Shown here: positions 1 to 10,235 of the stretch, one piece after another
Layout: the number at the start of each line of letters is the position of its first letter
Numbering within the stretch: the first letter of the stretch is position 1
NCBI GenBank assembly: GCA_010405405.1
Contig: MU004239.1
Coordinates: forward strand, 546,713 to 610,712
Length of the DNA stretch: 64,000 nt
Source: Microthyrium microscopicum
Lineage: Eukaryota > Ascomycota > Dothideomycetes > Microthyriales > Microthyriaceae
Direction of reading: 5' to 3'
Position numbers and translations under genes: made by a program
The notes under the pieces: model-generated
Database searches by the model: none
Seen by the model: only the letters and a program-made list of their open reading frames with translations
Told to the model about the DNA's origin: nothing

Positions 1-370
1 CACCCCAACACCACATCTATATCGACTTCGTCTACCCCATAATCACCTTCTATTCTCTCCCTCCTCCTGCTCGCAATTCATTGCACTTTTCCAAAGCGTG
101 TTCTGGCATATCCCGCACTTTTTCTCATCGAGCACGTGCACTCAGTCTCCTCACCCTCTATTGGCTGCTCGACGCGCAGCTGTACGCCGCTTTAGTCGCT
201 TTGCCTACTCCAACCCGAATTGGACTGCACTTCTCCACTTCTGCCACTCGTCTGCTCACCTCTCACTATCCGTGCTAATCTTCAATCTACACTGGACCCA
301 AAGCCTTCCGTATCTTCTCCCTCTTCTCCGCCGCACAGTCATGGTGCAAGTTCTCATATAAGCTCTTCAA
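1..370. other. 5' flank of the RING-finger gene
   Basis: Pyrimidine-rich DNA with many CT runs ahead of the ATG at 371, typical of a fungal promoter and 5'UTR. Several short open frames cross it in different registers, but none has a recognisable domain and they overlap each other. I see no separate gene. Confidence 0.4.
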
Positions 371-3300
371 ATGGACCGCCCAGCCACATCTGGCGGCCCA
401 CCAACTCGTAGATCCCCACGCACCTCCGCTCTCTCACTATCTTCAGCCTCTTCAGTCAATTCCGGATCGCAAAATGGCAGCTCCCCCTCTCCAGCTCCGT
501 CTAGGACGCGCCCCAAGACCTCATCCGGTGAAACGACAAGTCGTCAGGCTTCCATTGTGCCTGATCGATCATCAGCCCGTGGCAGCAAAGATAGCCTAAA
601 AGCAAGACTCGAAAATACCTCCGCTACTCCAAGTCCATCGGGAAATGTCAAGGTAAGCCCATGGCTTTGTGTCAATGTTTTCTAGCTTACACGTTTCTAG
701 TTGCTTGAAACCCTTCAAGACGAATTTAAGAATATTCGAGACCTCATCACCTGTCAGATTTGTTACAGCCTTCTGTACGAGCCTTACACCACAGCATGTG
801 GACACACTTTTTGCTACAATTGCTTTTGCAAAACGTTCGAACCGCATAGGGAGAAGAAGTGCCCAGAATGTCGAACAGAACTACGATATCCTCCTGCACC
901 TGCGTTCCTCCTTCGACAAATTACCCACCAAATCGCCAAGCAACCCGACCTTCTACCCGAAGGAGAGCTGTTAGATACCCACCTAGCACTACTCAAGGAA
1001 CAAGAACAGCTTGTGAAGAAGGATAAAGAAGGTCCTCACGGTCTATTCAAGGGATTGTTTGCCGTACCCCGACTCTGTCCTTTATGCTCCTGTGAGCTAG
1101 ACCATAACATGTGCCCGCAATGTGGCATCCCAGTTCCTCAGGATGCAAACCCCAACGATCCGCACATGTTTGATGATTGGTCAGAAAACACTGCATCTGA
1201 TGAGCAAGAAGATTTTGATATGACAGATCTGGACTTGGAAGGTGACTTCGGCGAGGGCGGAGAAAGTGTTTACGATGAGTGGAGTGAGCCAAGCTTCCCT
1301 TATGACGATGATGATGCTATGCCTCATATTCCATTTCACTATAGACAAGATTTCGATGAATATTTGGCGGATTCAGCCAACTACGGAGACTTTGCTGCCA
1401 TGTCTCGTGCCCCAGCATCACACAGTCTCGCTGCGAGCACCCGACGGAGATCTTATGCCGAGAGCTCCTTGTCCAGCTACGGGGATACCGAAATGAACGC
1501 CATTGAGGAAGAAGATGACGACGAGGGCTCAGTTGCTGGTGATTCAGTATCAGGTGCACCCGATGGATATACAAGCGGGGAACAGCCTATTGGCGCAACG
1601 TCAATTAGCAGCAGTAACTCGACCCCTCCACAACTCAGAGCCACGGCGACCTCAACAGCTGGTCGTCGTCGGCAGAGAGAGTCAAACACTCCCACCTCTA
1701 GCATGGGTGGACCACGCCAAAGACGTAGAATTGGCAGCGTTGTCAACCTCTCGGCCGCGGCTATGGAGACAATTGAATCGCCTCATGCATCTGAACCGGC
1801 TACCCAAGCTTCATCAGAGACTTCCAGTCAAGCAGATACTGGTTCAACGTCTTCTGGCGAGGATGATACTTCAGGACCATCAAACACTTCAGGCCAAATG
1901 AATGGATATGTTTCACTCGAAAATGGAATAGAAGATGATAGTGATGGAGCAGAAACAACTGTTGGTTGGGGAGAACCTTCCTCACAGAATCCTAGATCCA
2001 GGACTGGGGGTTCCTTGACACCAACTCTAGATCGACCTTTTGTACAACTTCGCACGTCAAACTTCGGTGGTAGCCCACGCTTTTCCAATCTTGCTCGTGG
2101 ACTTCGACATCGATCCTCGAGCCTGTCTCAGTCAACTGCGCCACATGATGGTAATGAGGCGGATGTTTCTGATACAGAGCCTGATAACATTGGACATAGT
2201 AGACAGCGAGCGTTACGACAAAGACGTTCGAGAATCTTAAGGCAGCCATCTGTCAATTCCATGTACACAGACGGTCTCGACGAATCGGATGATACTGATC
2301 CCGCGTTGGGTGATGAGAGTGCCGGCTCTCGTCAGCGATCCATTGATCCAGAAATTGCGCGACGGTTCGCACAACATGCACATGATCTGAGAAATGGCAC
2401 CCAAACACCTGCGAATTTGAGTCAGATTGATCAACTCCGAGACTTGAATCGCACTCCAGGTATAAATCGGCCTAGGACTCAGAATAGAAGTCGGACTGGT
2501 ACACCCTCAATGGGACAAAACTTCACGACTAGCCCTGCTCGTCTGGCACGTCAAGAAATGCTTGCTCGTCTGGCCGACCGAGACGAGCCTCAGCGTCGAC
2601 AAACTGTAGCCACATCAAACCCTTCTGTTGGTCGACAGATGATCGATAACTGGGATCTTGACATGGACGTTTTGTCTGCCAACTCTATGAGATCTCAACT
2701 TCCTCCGAATATTCCGAGTCCTTCCAGATCGCGAGTTGCAAACCCACCTCACTTTGCGATACAAACCGCCATGGATACGCATGGTGATTCTTTAGATCGG
2801 CCAGAGAGTAGAGTTTCTCAAAGACCTCCGTCAGCCAGCAGCAGACGTAATTCGACAGCGCGTACATCATGGACACTAGGCACTCCTGCTATGTATACCC
2901 CTGGCTTGAACGCCGCAAGAACCTGGTCAAATGGCAACCCATTCATTCCACGTCAACAAGCCGCAGATCGACCATCTATTGCAACCCTCCGACCTGTTCC
3001 ATCTGTTCGAGAGATTAGACGACAAAGTTCGAGAAACAACATGCCTAGTGCACCCCCATTTAGACCTCCATCTAGAACTAATTCTCGAAATCAACAACGG
3101 TCGTTAAACCATACACCATCAATGGCTCATCTTCCTCAATCCAACGCTCCATCAATATCTTATGTCGCATATGTGAATCCTCCTGCGGCTAGGAGAGTCC
3201 CGTTCCCTGCACCTACTCAACCAGACGAAGATCCACGTCTAAGAATCAGCGCGGCTATGGCACTTACGCGAGAGCAAATTGCACGACGACAGGGACAAGA

Positions 3301-4399
3301 TTCATCTGATACAACGACAGGGTCGAGTCGTCCCCCTCCAATAGCTCAACACCCGGACCTTCAGTCTCTGCGGAACGCCTCAGCTAATCCATTCGTTCGG
3401 CAGACTCCGACTTCCAGTGCCTTCTCACCGCCCATGTCGCATAGAGATATAGCTCAGCATCCATCTCACGTAGCCAATTCTGGCAGTATTAGCATTTCGC
3501 CACGCGTGAGCGTCCGCCGTAGTAATCAAAACCTCCGCCCACACCCGCCAGGTATACTATTCTCCACCAATGCCGGTGTTCATGTGCAAAATCAACATGC
3601 TTTATCCATTGCTTCTCAGGCTGGAACTGCTGCCAATACTGGATCACCACGTCTCGCTCGCCAACGTAGCAGAGGCACTGGTGCTCCCTCTGGCACCTTT
3701 ATCCCGGCGTCATCGTCATTGCATACCAGCGTTCCACAGCCTCGCCAATGGGGTGGGGTGAGATCTCCTGCAAATGCTCTGCAGCGATCCGAAACTCGCA
3801 ACACAGCGAATACTGCTCATGCCAGATCTTAGGAAGATTCAGAACATGAGGAACGCTCAGCGAGTCTTGATACCACTTCATCAACGCTTTCACAACGGGA
3901 GTCCCTTAGACGATCATCAGCCCCTAGCCCTTCTTTACCCCCAGAGAACAATTCGCCTCGTTACTATGACCCGGAACCTGACCCGGATACTCCGCTGCAT
4001 CAGCAAGTAGCGAACATATTCTCGAGGTGGGATAATCGAGTTCCAGGATATAGATTTGAAGACCCAGATCCTTATCCATCCACGACGATTCCTCAAGACA
4101 ATCTCCCAGCTACTGTCATAACATATAATGCATCACCATTCCGTGATTGGCCTCGTGACTCTCCAAGAGTTATACCGGATAGCGAATCAGGATCCGATTC
4201 TGATAAAGATGCCATAGTTGAACCAGCATCTTCTGAGCCACTAGTGTTGTCTATAACAACACCTCGTAGGCGACAAGCAATCTCGCAAGACACCGAATCA
4301 GGTCTCCAAGGCAGTCCAACCTCACGGCATGCTTCTCGCATTCTCCTTCGTCGGTCGCGCACTTCTGGTTCTTCGGATGTAGCTCATCATAGGTCCTAG
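371..4399 (+). CDS. Large RING-finger protein, putative E3 ubiquitin ligase; 3' end uncertain
   Basis: Exon 1 is 371-652 (94 codons). A 48-nt intron (653-700, GTAAGC...TAG) leads in frame into exon 2 at 701. A C3HC4 RING lies at about residues 112-150 (CQIC...CGHTFC...CPEC), followed by a zinc-ribbon-like cluster near 220-236 (CPLCSC...CPQCG). The remaining ~900 residues are low-complexity Ser/Arg/Pro/Asp sequence, probably disordered. RING proteins of this type usually transfer ubiquitin from an E2; the substrate is unknown. The open frame meets TAG at 3830-3832, but coding-like sequence continues in the same frame. An intron 3758-3832 (GTGAGA...TTAG, 75 nt, phase 0) would remove that stop and carry the protein to TAG 4397-4399, about 1301 residues. 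Without it the protein ends at 3832 with 1137 residues. RING assignment is firm; the C-terminus is not. Confidence 0.8.
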
Positions 4400-4552
4400 T
4401 CAGACCTAGAAGAAGAGCACAATGGATCGTCAAGTTCTCAGTCCTTCGCAGACTCCCACTCAGATTTCATTACGTTCATGGGAACTCTCCAGGGCACCAT
4501 GATGCTTGAAGACGATCCAATCGCCACATCTGACATTGAAATGTCGACATGA
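4400..4552 (+). other. In-frame coding-like tail beyond the second TAG of the RING gene
   Basis: After TAG 4397-4399 the same frame stays open for 50 codons to TGA 4550-4552. It encodes an acidic Ser-rich stretch (SDLEEEHNGSSSSQSF, then DFITFMGTLQG). The composition matches the upstream protein. It may be part of the gene through an unrecognised intron or readthrough, or a recently lost C-terminus. I found no clean donor that would splice out the second TAG in frame. Confidence 0.4.
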
Positions 4553-5500
4553 GTTCACTCCAAAAAGACACAAGCACGAGGACATTGTCATCACTCTATT
4601 TTATTTGTCATTGCCTTTTCACATTACAAGGACAGTATTCTCGACGAATCAGCATGTTGGGCGTTTTATGTTCAGATCAACTATTGTTTTCTAATTGCTC
4701 GATCATGTTCTGTTTTGTTGTTGTTGTTCAAAAAAGCCTATGGCTACGAGTATACATTGTCATTGCCATGTTTATGCCCCCGTCCTTTCCACCTTACGAT
4801 GCTGCCAGATGGCTCATGGGATTAGCGTTCATAGCGAGGAGTTTTTGTAATGGATATCGGGTTCTAGGGTGATACTGGGACGGATTTAGTGTTCTATGCG
4901 CGCGGTCAACGTATGCGCTTGTATGAAATGAGAATGGAATTTGAGCTTTAATTTATCGTTTGACTCGTGAGGATCATGTGTTGAGGTTATGAGTTTGTCT
5001 CGGGCATACCTACTCGTGCTTTGGGTGGATTGCGTGTGGCTACCAACCTCCCATGTACTCATGCTATTATACAAGTAATACTTAATCAATGGCTGTAATG
5101 AGATAAAGAGCAGTGATCTGGCTCGTTTTGCTCTTAAGTTATGTTTCTCAGCACTAATATAAGCTCGACGATGAAGTCTAAAGACAGGTGTCGATATCTT
5201 CGCTTAGCTGCTATTCTAGACAATGATAAATTTATGTAGAAAGCAGCAGAATCAGAAATAGTAATTTGAGTATTTCATAACTCATTAGCATGACTTTGAT
5301 ACTTTGATAACTATACTATATTACAATCCGAGTTGTTCTAGAAAACTGAACTCTAATATAGTAAGTACCATTAAAATGCTCAGGACAGTACATTCACTAT
5401 ATACACGCAAAACCGCAAATTATTCCCCAAGACGCAAACAGGCGTGCGAGTGAGGCTCTCGTTTGGATCAAATTTGTGTGCTTGTTGGAATACGGCGCTA
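4553..5500. other. Intergenic region, no gene seen
   Basis: Likely 3'UTR of the RING gene followed by AT-rich spacer. The short frames here have low-complexity or random translations. No tRNA or other RNA gene was recognised. Confidence 0.4.
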
Positions 5501-5695
5501 GCCCAAACGGGCATGTACGATACATGATTCCGTCGCCCTCTCACAGGGCGACGGTTCAATTCTGGGGAGGGTTATAAGGGACTAAAGTCCCCCGACCCAT
5601 CAATTCCCCAATCCTCCGGACGAGATAAAAGCCACCGGGCTTTTTCCTCATGATACACCTCTTACCCCATCGGGGGGTAGGGGCTGTATCATGAG
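5501..5695. repeat. Array of six adjacent stem-loops
   Basis: Six inverted repeats follow one another almost without spacer. (1) GCCC-AAAC-GGGC, 5501-5512. (2) CATGTA-CGA-TACATG, 5512-5526. (3) a perfect 10-bp stem, CCGTCGCCCT 5530-5539 with AGGGCGACGG 5545-5554. (4) a nested hairpin 5563-5610: TGGGGA/TCCCCA, GGGT/ACCC, GGGAC/GTCCC, tetraloop TAAA. (5) AAAAGCC-ACCG-GGCTTTT, 5627-5644. (6) an approximately 22-bp stem, 5647-5695, with outer 11-bp arms CTCATGATACA and TGTATCATGAG. The function is unknown. It could be a structured non-coding RNA, a structured 3'UTR of the minus-strand frame at 5.8-6.0 kb, or a small hairpin-derived repeat. Confidence 0.6.
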
Positions 5696-5797
5696 TTTTT
5701 GCTTCTTTGGATGCTGGAGTTGGAGTGTCTTTTTTTTTGCTCTTTAGTTTTGTTGGGCTGGATGGGCAGAAATGTGAATATGATTGTTTTGTGTTGC

Positions 5798-6007
5798 TTA
5801 ACATGAGATTCCGCCGCTGCCTCCGTCTCCTCCTCCTCCTCCTCCGTGGTGTGAAAAGCCTCCTGCTCCGTGATGGGAATGGTGGGCGTGGCCAGCAGAG
5901 CTAACGTTGCTAGCGTAGACACCATGGTGGTGCCTGTGTTGATTTTTGTGTTTTCGAAAGCAAAGTCCTAAAGTTAAGCAGCATAGAGTGAACCGAACGA
6001 GGCCCAT
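5798..6007 (-). CDS. Possible small secreted His/Gly-rich protein (69 aa)
   Basis: Minus-strand ATG at 6007 opens a 69-residue frame. Its hydrophobic start (MGLVRFTLCCLTLGLCF) resembles a signal peptide, and its tail is rich in His and Gly (GHAHHSHHGAGGF), ending in Cys. A TATA-like TATATAAG lies upstream on this strand (plus 6227-6234). A second minus-strand ATG at 5925, in a good context (CACCATGG), opens another frame to 5689 that also begins like a signal peptide (MVSTLATLALLATP). The frames overlap and cannot both be usual genes. An acceptor-like CAACACAG just upstream of 5925 would allow a spliced version using the second frame. I do not recognise either product. Confidence 0.3.
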   Translation of the reverse strand: MGLVRFTLCCLTLGLCFRKHKNQHRHHHGVYASNVSSAGHAHHSHHGAGGFSHHGGGGGGDGGSGGISC

Positions 6008-6226
6008 GATAAAAAGAAGAGTGGTAAAGTAAAATAGACTGGATTGCAGAACGATTAAGTTGGCAGAAAATATGATTGTACTGCCTTGACTCGATGTTGC
6101 CGGTTACTTGTGTAAATGCTGGATGTAGATTTGATTATTGTGCTGAGATATGTAAGCGCCGTGATCACTATTGACAAGATGAGAAGATAGGACAATCAAG
6201 TTGTTTGTTGGAAAACGATTGCATGT

Positions 6227-6234
6227 CTTATATA
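6227..6234 (-). promoter_or_regulatory. TATA-like box for the minus-strand small frame
   Basis: Reads TATATAAG on the minus strand, about 220 bp upstream of the ATG at 6007 and 300 bp upstream of the ATG at 5925. It is a good match to the TATA consensus; assignment to a transcript is inferred. Confidence 0.3.
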
Positions 6235-6753
6235 TGCCTCCCACTATAGATTTGTCGAGGTTGATTTTACTATATAACTGTACTTGGAGACACGATAACT
6301 AAGCACTACGGCCAAGAGTGAGAAAATTTGGGGCGTTCTTGCGCGTCCCAGGCTTAGAAGAGGAGCCAAGCTTTTGGACCTGCTGTATAACACCTCATAC
6401 GTGTGGCTGAATGATAAATATTCCGAGATGTGCATGTTGAAAGTCGCAGCCTTGGGCATAGCCTCATAGCCTCGTAACTGACCTTATGAGCTTTGCAATT
6501 GGCCAGTGTGGACAAGCTAGTAAAACACAAGGGGATTATTGCTTCTAGCCTGATTGATGTTAGCGCCTTGCTCGGTCGGCTTCTTCAGGTTTGCTTTGGA
6601 ATTTCTCTGATTGGCCACGAGAATATTAGAGCCAAGTCCGAGGTAAATGCGGCAACAGCCGAATAACGACACCTCATGATTCATCGTTGCCATCAATCTG
6701 CTGTACAAAACTGTTGTGCCTTGCCACTGTCCCTCTCCACTCCACCAACCACC
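6235..6753. other. Intergenic region and SDHB promoter
   Basis: No convincing gene. The last ~40 bp before the SDHB ATG are pyrimidine-rich (CTCTCCACTCCACC), as expected for a fungal 5'UTR. Confidence 0.35.
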
Positions 6754-7727
6754 ATGGCTACTTTACGATCAACTCAAAGGCTGGCTCATGGCCTTCGTGG
6801 TAAGTCAATTGCCCGCTCAAGCTGCGATTTGCAGTCTTCGTCCGCCTAATTGAGCACTGACAAAATGAATAGCCACAGTATCAGTGCCTTCAATGGCCAC
6901 GCGATCCATGGCATCTGTCCAAACAGCCAGTCAGTCGAAGACGGAAGCACCACCAGAGAAAGCTCCCAAAATGAAGACCTTCCAGATCTACCGCTGGAAC
7001 CCAGACACACCTGCCGAAAAGCCTCGGATGCAGAACTACACTCTCGACCTCAATAAGACTGGACCCATGATGTTGGATGCGTTGATTCGGATCAAGAACG
7101 AGCTCGACCCAACTCTTACCTTTCGAAGAAGTTGTCGTGAAGGTATCTGTGGAAGCTGCGCCATGAACATCGACGGTGTCAACACTCTGGCATGCCTGTG
7201 CCGAATCCCCACTGAGTCGGCGAAAGAAAGCAGAATTTACCCACTACCGCACACCTACGTAGTCAAGGATCTCGTGCCAGATATGACACATTTTTACAAG
7301 CAATACCGAAGCATAAAGCCATACCTACAGCGAGACACACCCGCTCCTGATGTACGCCCCCATTGCCACTATTGAAACGTGAGCACAACTAACCGATGAA
7401 CAGGGACGAGAATATCGCCAATCAAAAGCCGAACGGGCCAAGATCGACGGTCTCTACGAATGCATTCTCTGCGCCTGCTGCAGTACTTCCTGCCCATCAT
7501 ACTGGTGGAACTCTGAAGAATATCTCGGCCCCGCCGTCCTCCTACAGTCATACCGCTGGCTAGCCGACTCGCGTGACGAGAAAAAGCATGAGCGTCTTGA
7601 TGCGCTGAACAACAGCATGAGCGTATATCGTTGCCACACGATTCTCAACTGCTCCAAGACATGCCCCAAGGGATTGAACCCAGCGTTGGCAATCGCAAAC
7701 ATTAAGCAGGAATTGGCATTCGCATGA
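6754..7727 (+). CDS. sdhB: Succinate dehydrogenase [ubiquinone] iron-sulfur subunit, mitochondrial
   Basis: Three exons: 6754-6799, 6873-7351 and 7404-7727, with introns GTAAGT...ATAG and GTACGC...ACAG (branch AACTAAC), giving 282 residues. The protein carries electrons from the flavoprotein subunit to ubiquinone in complex II of the inner mitochondrial membrane. The Arg/Ser-rich N-terminus fits a mitochondrial presequence. The [2Fe-2S] site is [10 protein letters not shown] with a further Cys in TLACLC. The [4Fe-4S]/[3Fe-4S] sites are [16 protein letters not shown] and [14 protein letters not shown]. The ATG lies in CACCATGG. Residues altered in SDHI-resistant fungi are the sensitive forms here: P206, N211 and H253 (equivalent to Botrytis P225, N230, H272). 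Identification is very secure. Confidence 0.97.
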
Positions 7728-9480
7728 GCTGTACAAGAGCAAGAGCGCTAGCGGATGTCGTCTTTGAGGACAAAGTCATTGGCGGTGGTGTTTGTACATG
7801 TGGCAAGCGGCAACGAATGGGATGTAAATGCATTATTTCATAGAGAGGTTTTGGTTCAGTTGCATATGTACTCGTAGGTTCTGGTATCGTTGAGAATATA
7901 CTCATCAATTCTGAACACTTCATTCAAGGTGAAGTAGATAGTGATCTAGTCGGTGAGCATAATGACGCCATTGCCTTGGAAATGAGAGGCTGCCTAACCG
8001 CACCCCTTTCAAGCTGCTTATCTGTTGAATAGATGTATGTCTCTCGCTTTTCAACACCATCAGGAGGCTGCTAGGAAATCCCTAGGTTTTATATCAAGTT
8101 TGCTGTCTTCTTTTGCAAACTTGAAGCAGGTCAGCTGTTTGAGTAAGTCTTTTCGACTACCTAGTGGGTCTGATAGTGGCGACAACATTGTTCATGACCG
8201 TAGAACCGACGTGCTAGAATAGCTGACCTTGTCAAAGATGGCGAGATTCGAGCATCTTGCAGTGTTATTGTGTAGGTCTGGCGATTGCATATTTGGGTTT
8301 CATTGTATTGCAATATCAACTTGGTTTGGGCCTACCTTTGTAGCATTCGTGTCTTGAGAAGAAATCGATGATCGAGGGCTGTGGCTCTTTTATCAATTGA
8401 TCAAAACGTCATGGAGATTGGTGGTTGTACACGGTTCTCGACGAAAGCATTCTGAACACAAGATAGGCTGGAGATATATAGAGTAGTTGATACATCTCAG
8501 GCTTGTGGTTGCTTGGCCATTTTATCATGGTAGACTTAGGACTAGAGAGTCTAGTCGGCATTGGCATTTGCGTTGGATTAGACATCCAGTCAAAATAGCA
8601 GTTTCCTTAGCAATCGAAGCGTAAGGAGGCGCTGCACCACAAAATGGAAAGAAAAGACGAGACCGTCCAGCTGGAAGGTATATATTGGTGTTTTATAGCA
8701 GTTGGGCCACAAGGAAGATGCAAAAGCACCAATGCCACGCGAAACGGAAAGCGTGGGTTTTTGGTCTGTGCAGAAAGCTTAATTTGAGCTTATCAAAGCT
8801 CCACCAAATGTCAAAAAGAAAAGAAAAGATGATGGGCGTAAAACGTCATAGAATCAAGCATTCTTGGCGATTGACTGGATCTGATATTGAGTTCTGAGTG
8901 TTCAATGAACGCTAACTAGTCGCAAATGCCAGAGAAAATCGGTGAAAAAGACGCGTGAAAACTGAATAGACTATAGCCGATATTAGAGGAAATATAGCAA
9001 AGACGCGCCAACTTGGACTGTGCGGAAGCTAAACATCGCGACATCCGATGAAGGATAACCGATGCTTTGAGCGACAAAGAAACTGTACAGAGCCGCGGTC
9101 GATCACGGCCTTTGGTTATAGGCATGATGGCCTTGTCGGACTTGCCTGCTTGTCAAATGCGTACTCAGTCAGTATTTTCAACTTCCTTGGCGACATGGAT
9201 AGCTCGCAGATACCATGGACAACGGTAGCTAGCTCCAGGCACATCCAACACCTGCGACGAGCGGGAAGAAGGCAATGAAAGATTCGCAAGACAGGGATTT
9301 TGTCAGAATCATGTAAACTCGTAACTCTAGCCTAGAATTGGGAGGTGGACAAAGATTAGGAAGAAACTGGTAATCGGCATCTCAAATCTCAAAGCACGGT
9401 AGACCCCGCCAGTCTACAAGTAACTTGATCTAGCAGCCAATAGCAGAGCCGCGTCGAGTCAGCTTTTTGCGTGCAAGTCC
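7728..9480. other. Intergenic region, no gene seen
   Basis: About 1.7 kb downstream of sdhB. Frames are short and their translations do not resemble proteins. No RNA gene or element boundary was recognised. Confidence 0.4.
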
Positions 9481-9664
9481 TTGTCTCCTTCATCTGCAGC
9501 GATTCTGCACCTTCTTTGCTCTCTGCTGCTCTCCACCATCCTCTCTGTGCCTCCCAACCTCCCCGACTTCCGACAACAAACACCGCTGCAATCTCTGTCT
9601 TGGCTACCTCAATTGCTCTCCATATCCATTCTCAGTCCTCTGGAAGGTCTCGATAAATTGCTTT

Positions 9665-9903
9665 GTAAGTTCCTCTACTCCCCTACCCGTCATTGTCGGT
9701 CCATTGAGTTGGTATCCGCTCGGAAGTTTGCGCGAAGCTACAAAATCCCGCAACTTGAGCCGAATCATCCGACTGCCATATTTCCTCAAAAGCACGCCTA
9801 TTTCTGTGCAACAACCTCAATTCCACTCAGCCAACCGTTCCGATTTCTACTGTTGCACAATACATCATCGCGGGAATCTCTTACTAACGCGTCATTCGCC
9901 CAG
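9665..9903 (+). other. Probable 5'UTR intron of the 58-aa membrane protein gene
   Basis: A strong donor (TTTG|GTAAGT-like, GTAAGT at 9665), a perfect branch site (TTACTAACG at about 9881-9889) and an acceptor (GCCCAG, 9903) define a 239-nt intron in the pyrimidine-rich leader before the ATG at 10059. The intron is inferred from these signals. Confidence 0.5.
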
Positions 9904-10058
9904 ACAATCTCCAACAACCATCCCAACAACTTCTCAAGTAGCCTTAATCTCCACTCCCAAAGGTCAGTCAAACACGGCAATTCCAACACAATCTTCTACA
10001 TCTAAAACCTTCCGCCTTCATTGTTGGCATCCAAAGCTAACAACCACAAAGCTCTACA

Positions 10059-10235
10059 ATGGCCGCCATCGATCTATCGTCTCGTGCCGTTCACGAACTC
10101 GTCAAACGCAAGAACTGGGCCGCCCGTGAGCCCGGTGTCATTCTCGTGTTCGCAATCGTCGCTGCCGTGGTCATTCTACTCCTTGGACTCTTCATTCAAA
10201 GAAAGTTGGCTGCTCGTCGGGCCGCCAAGGCGTAA
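10059..10235 (+). CDS. Small single-pass membrane protein (58 aa)
   Basis: A complete 58-residue frame starting MAAIDLSSRAVHELVKR. A polar N-terminal third (KRKNWAAREPG) is followed by one strong transmembrane segment (residues ~27-45, VILVFAIVAAVVILLLGLF) and a basic tail (QRKLAARRAAKA). The positive tail favours a cytosolic C-terminus. The sequence looks like a real conserved fungal mini-protein: balanced codon use, a clean ATG (TACAATGGCC) and a spliced leader upstream. Short tail-anchored proteins of this shape often sit in ER or mitochondrial complexes, but no specific function is known to me. Confidence 0.7.
   Translation: MAAIDLSSRAVHELVKRKNWAAREPGVILVFAIVAAVVILLLGLFIQRKLAARRAAKA

Noticed and set aside
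4549-4872. 107-residue frame overlapping the end of the RING gene (ATGA overlap)
   Set aside because: Lies in the 3'UTR, with hydrophobic low-complexity translation, no domain and no promoter.
5546-5575. tRNA-like T-arm (GGTTCAATTC)
   Set aside because: No matching T-stem, D-arm or acceptor stem. The neighbouring 10-bp hairpin has a 5-nt loop, unlike an anticodon arm.
9467-10129. 220-residue open frame before the small membrane protein
   Set aside because: Starts at a non-ATG codon, lies in the spliced 5' leader and overlaps the real gene in another frame.
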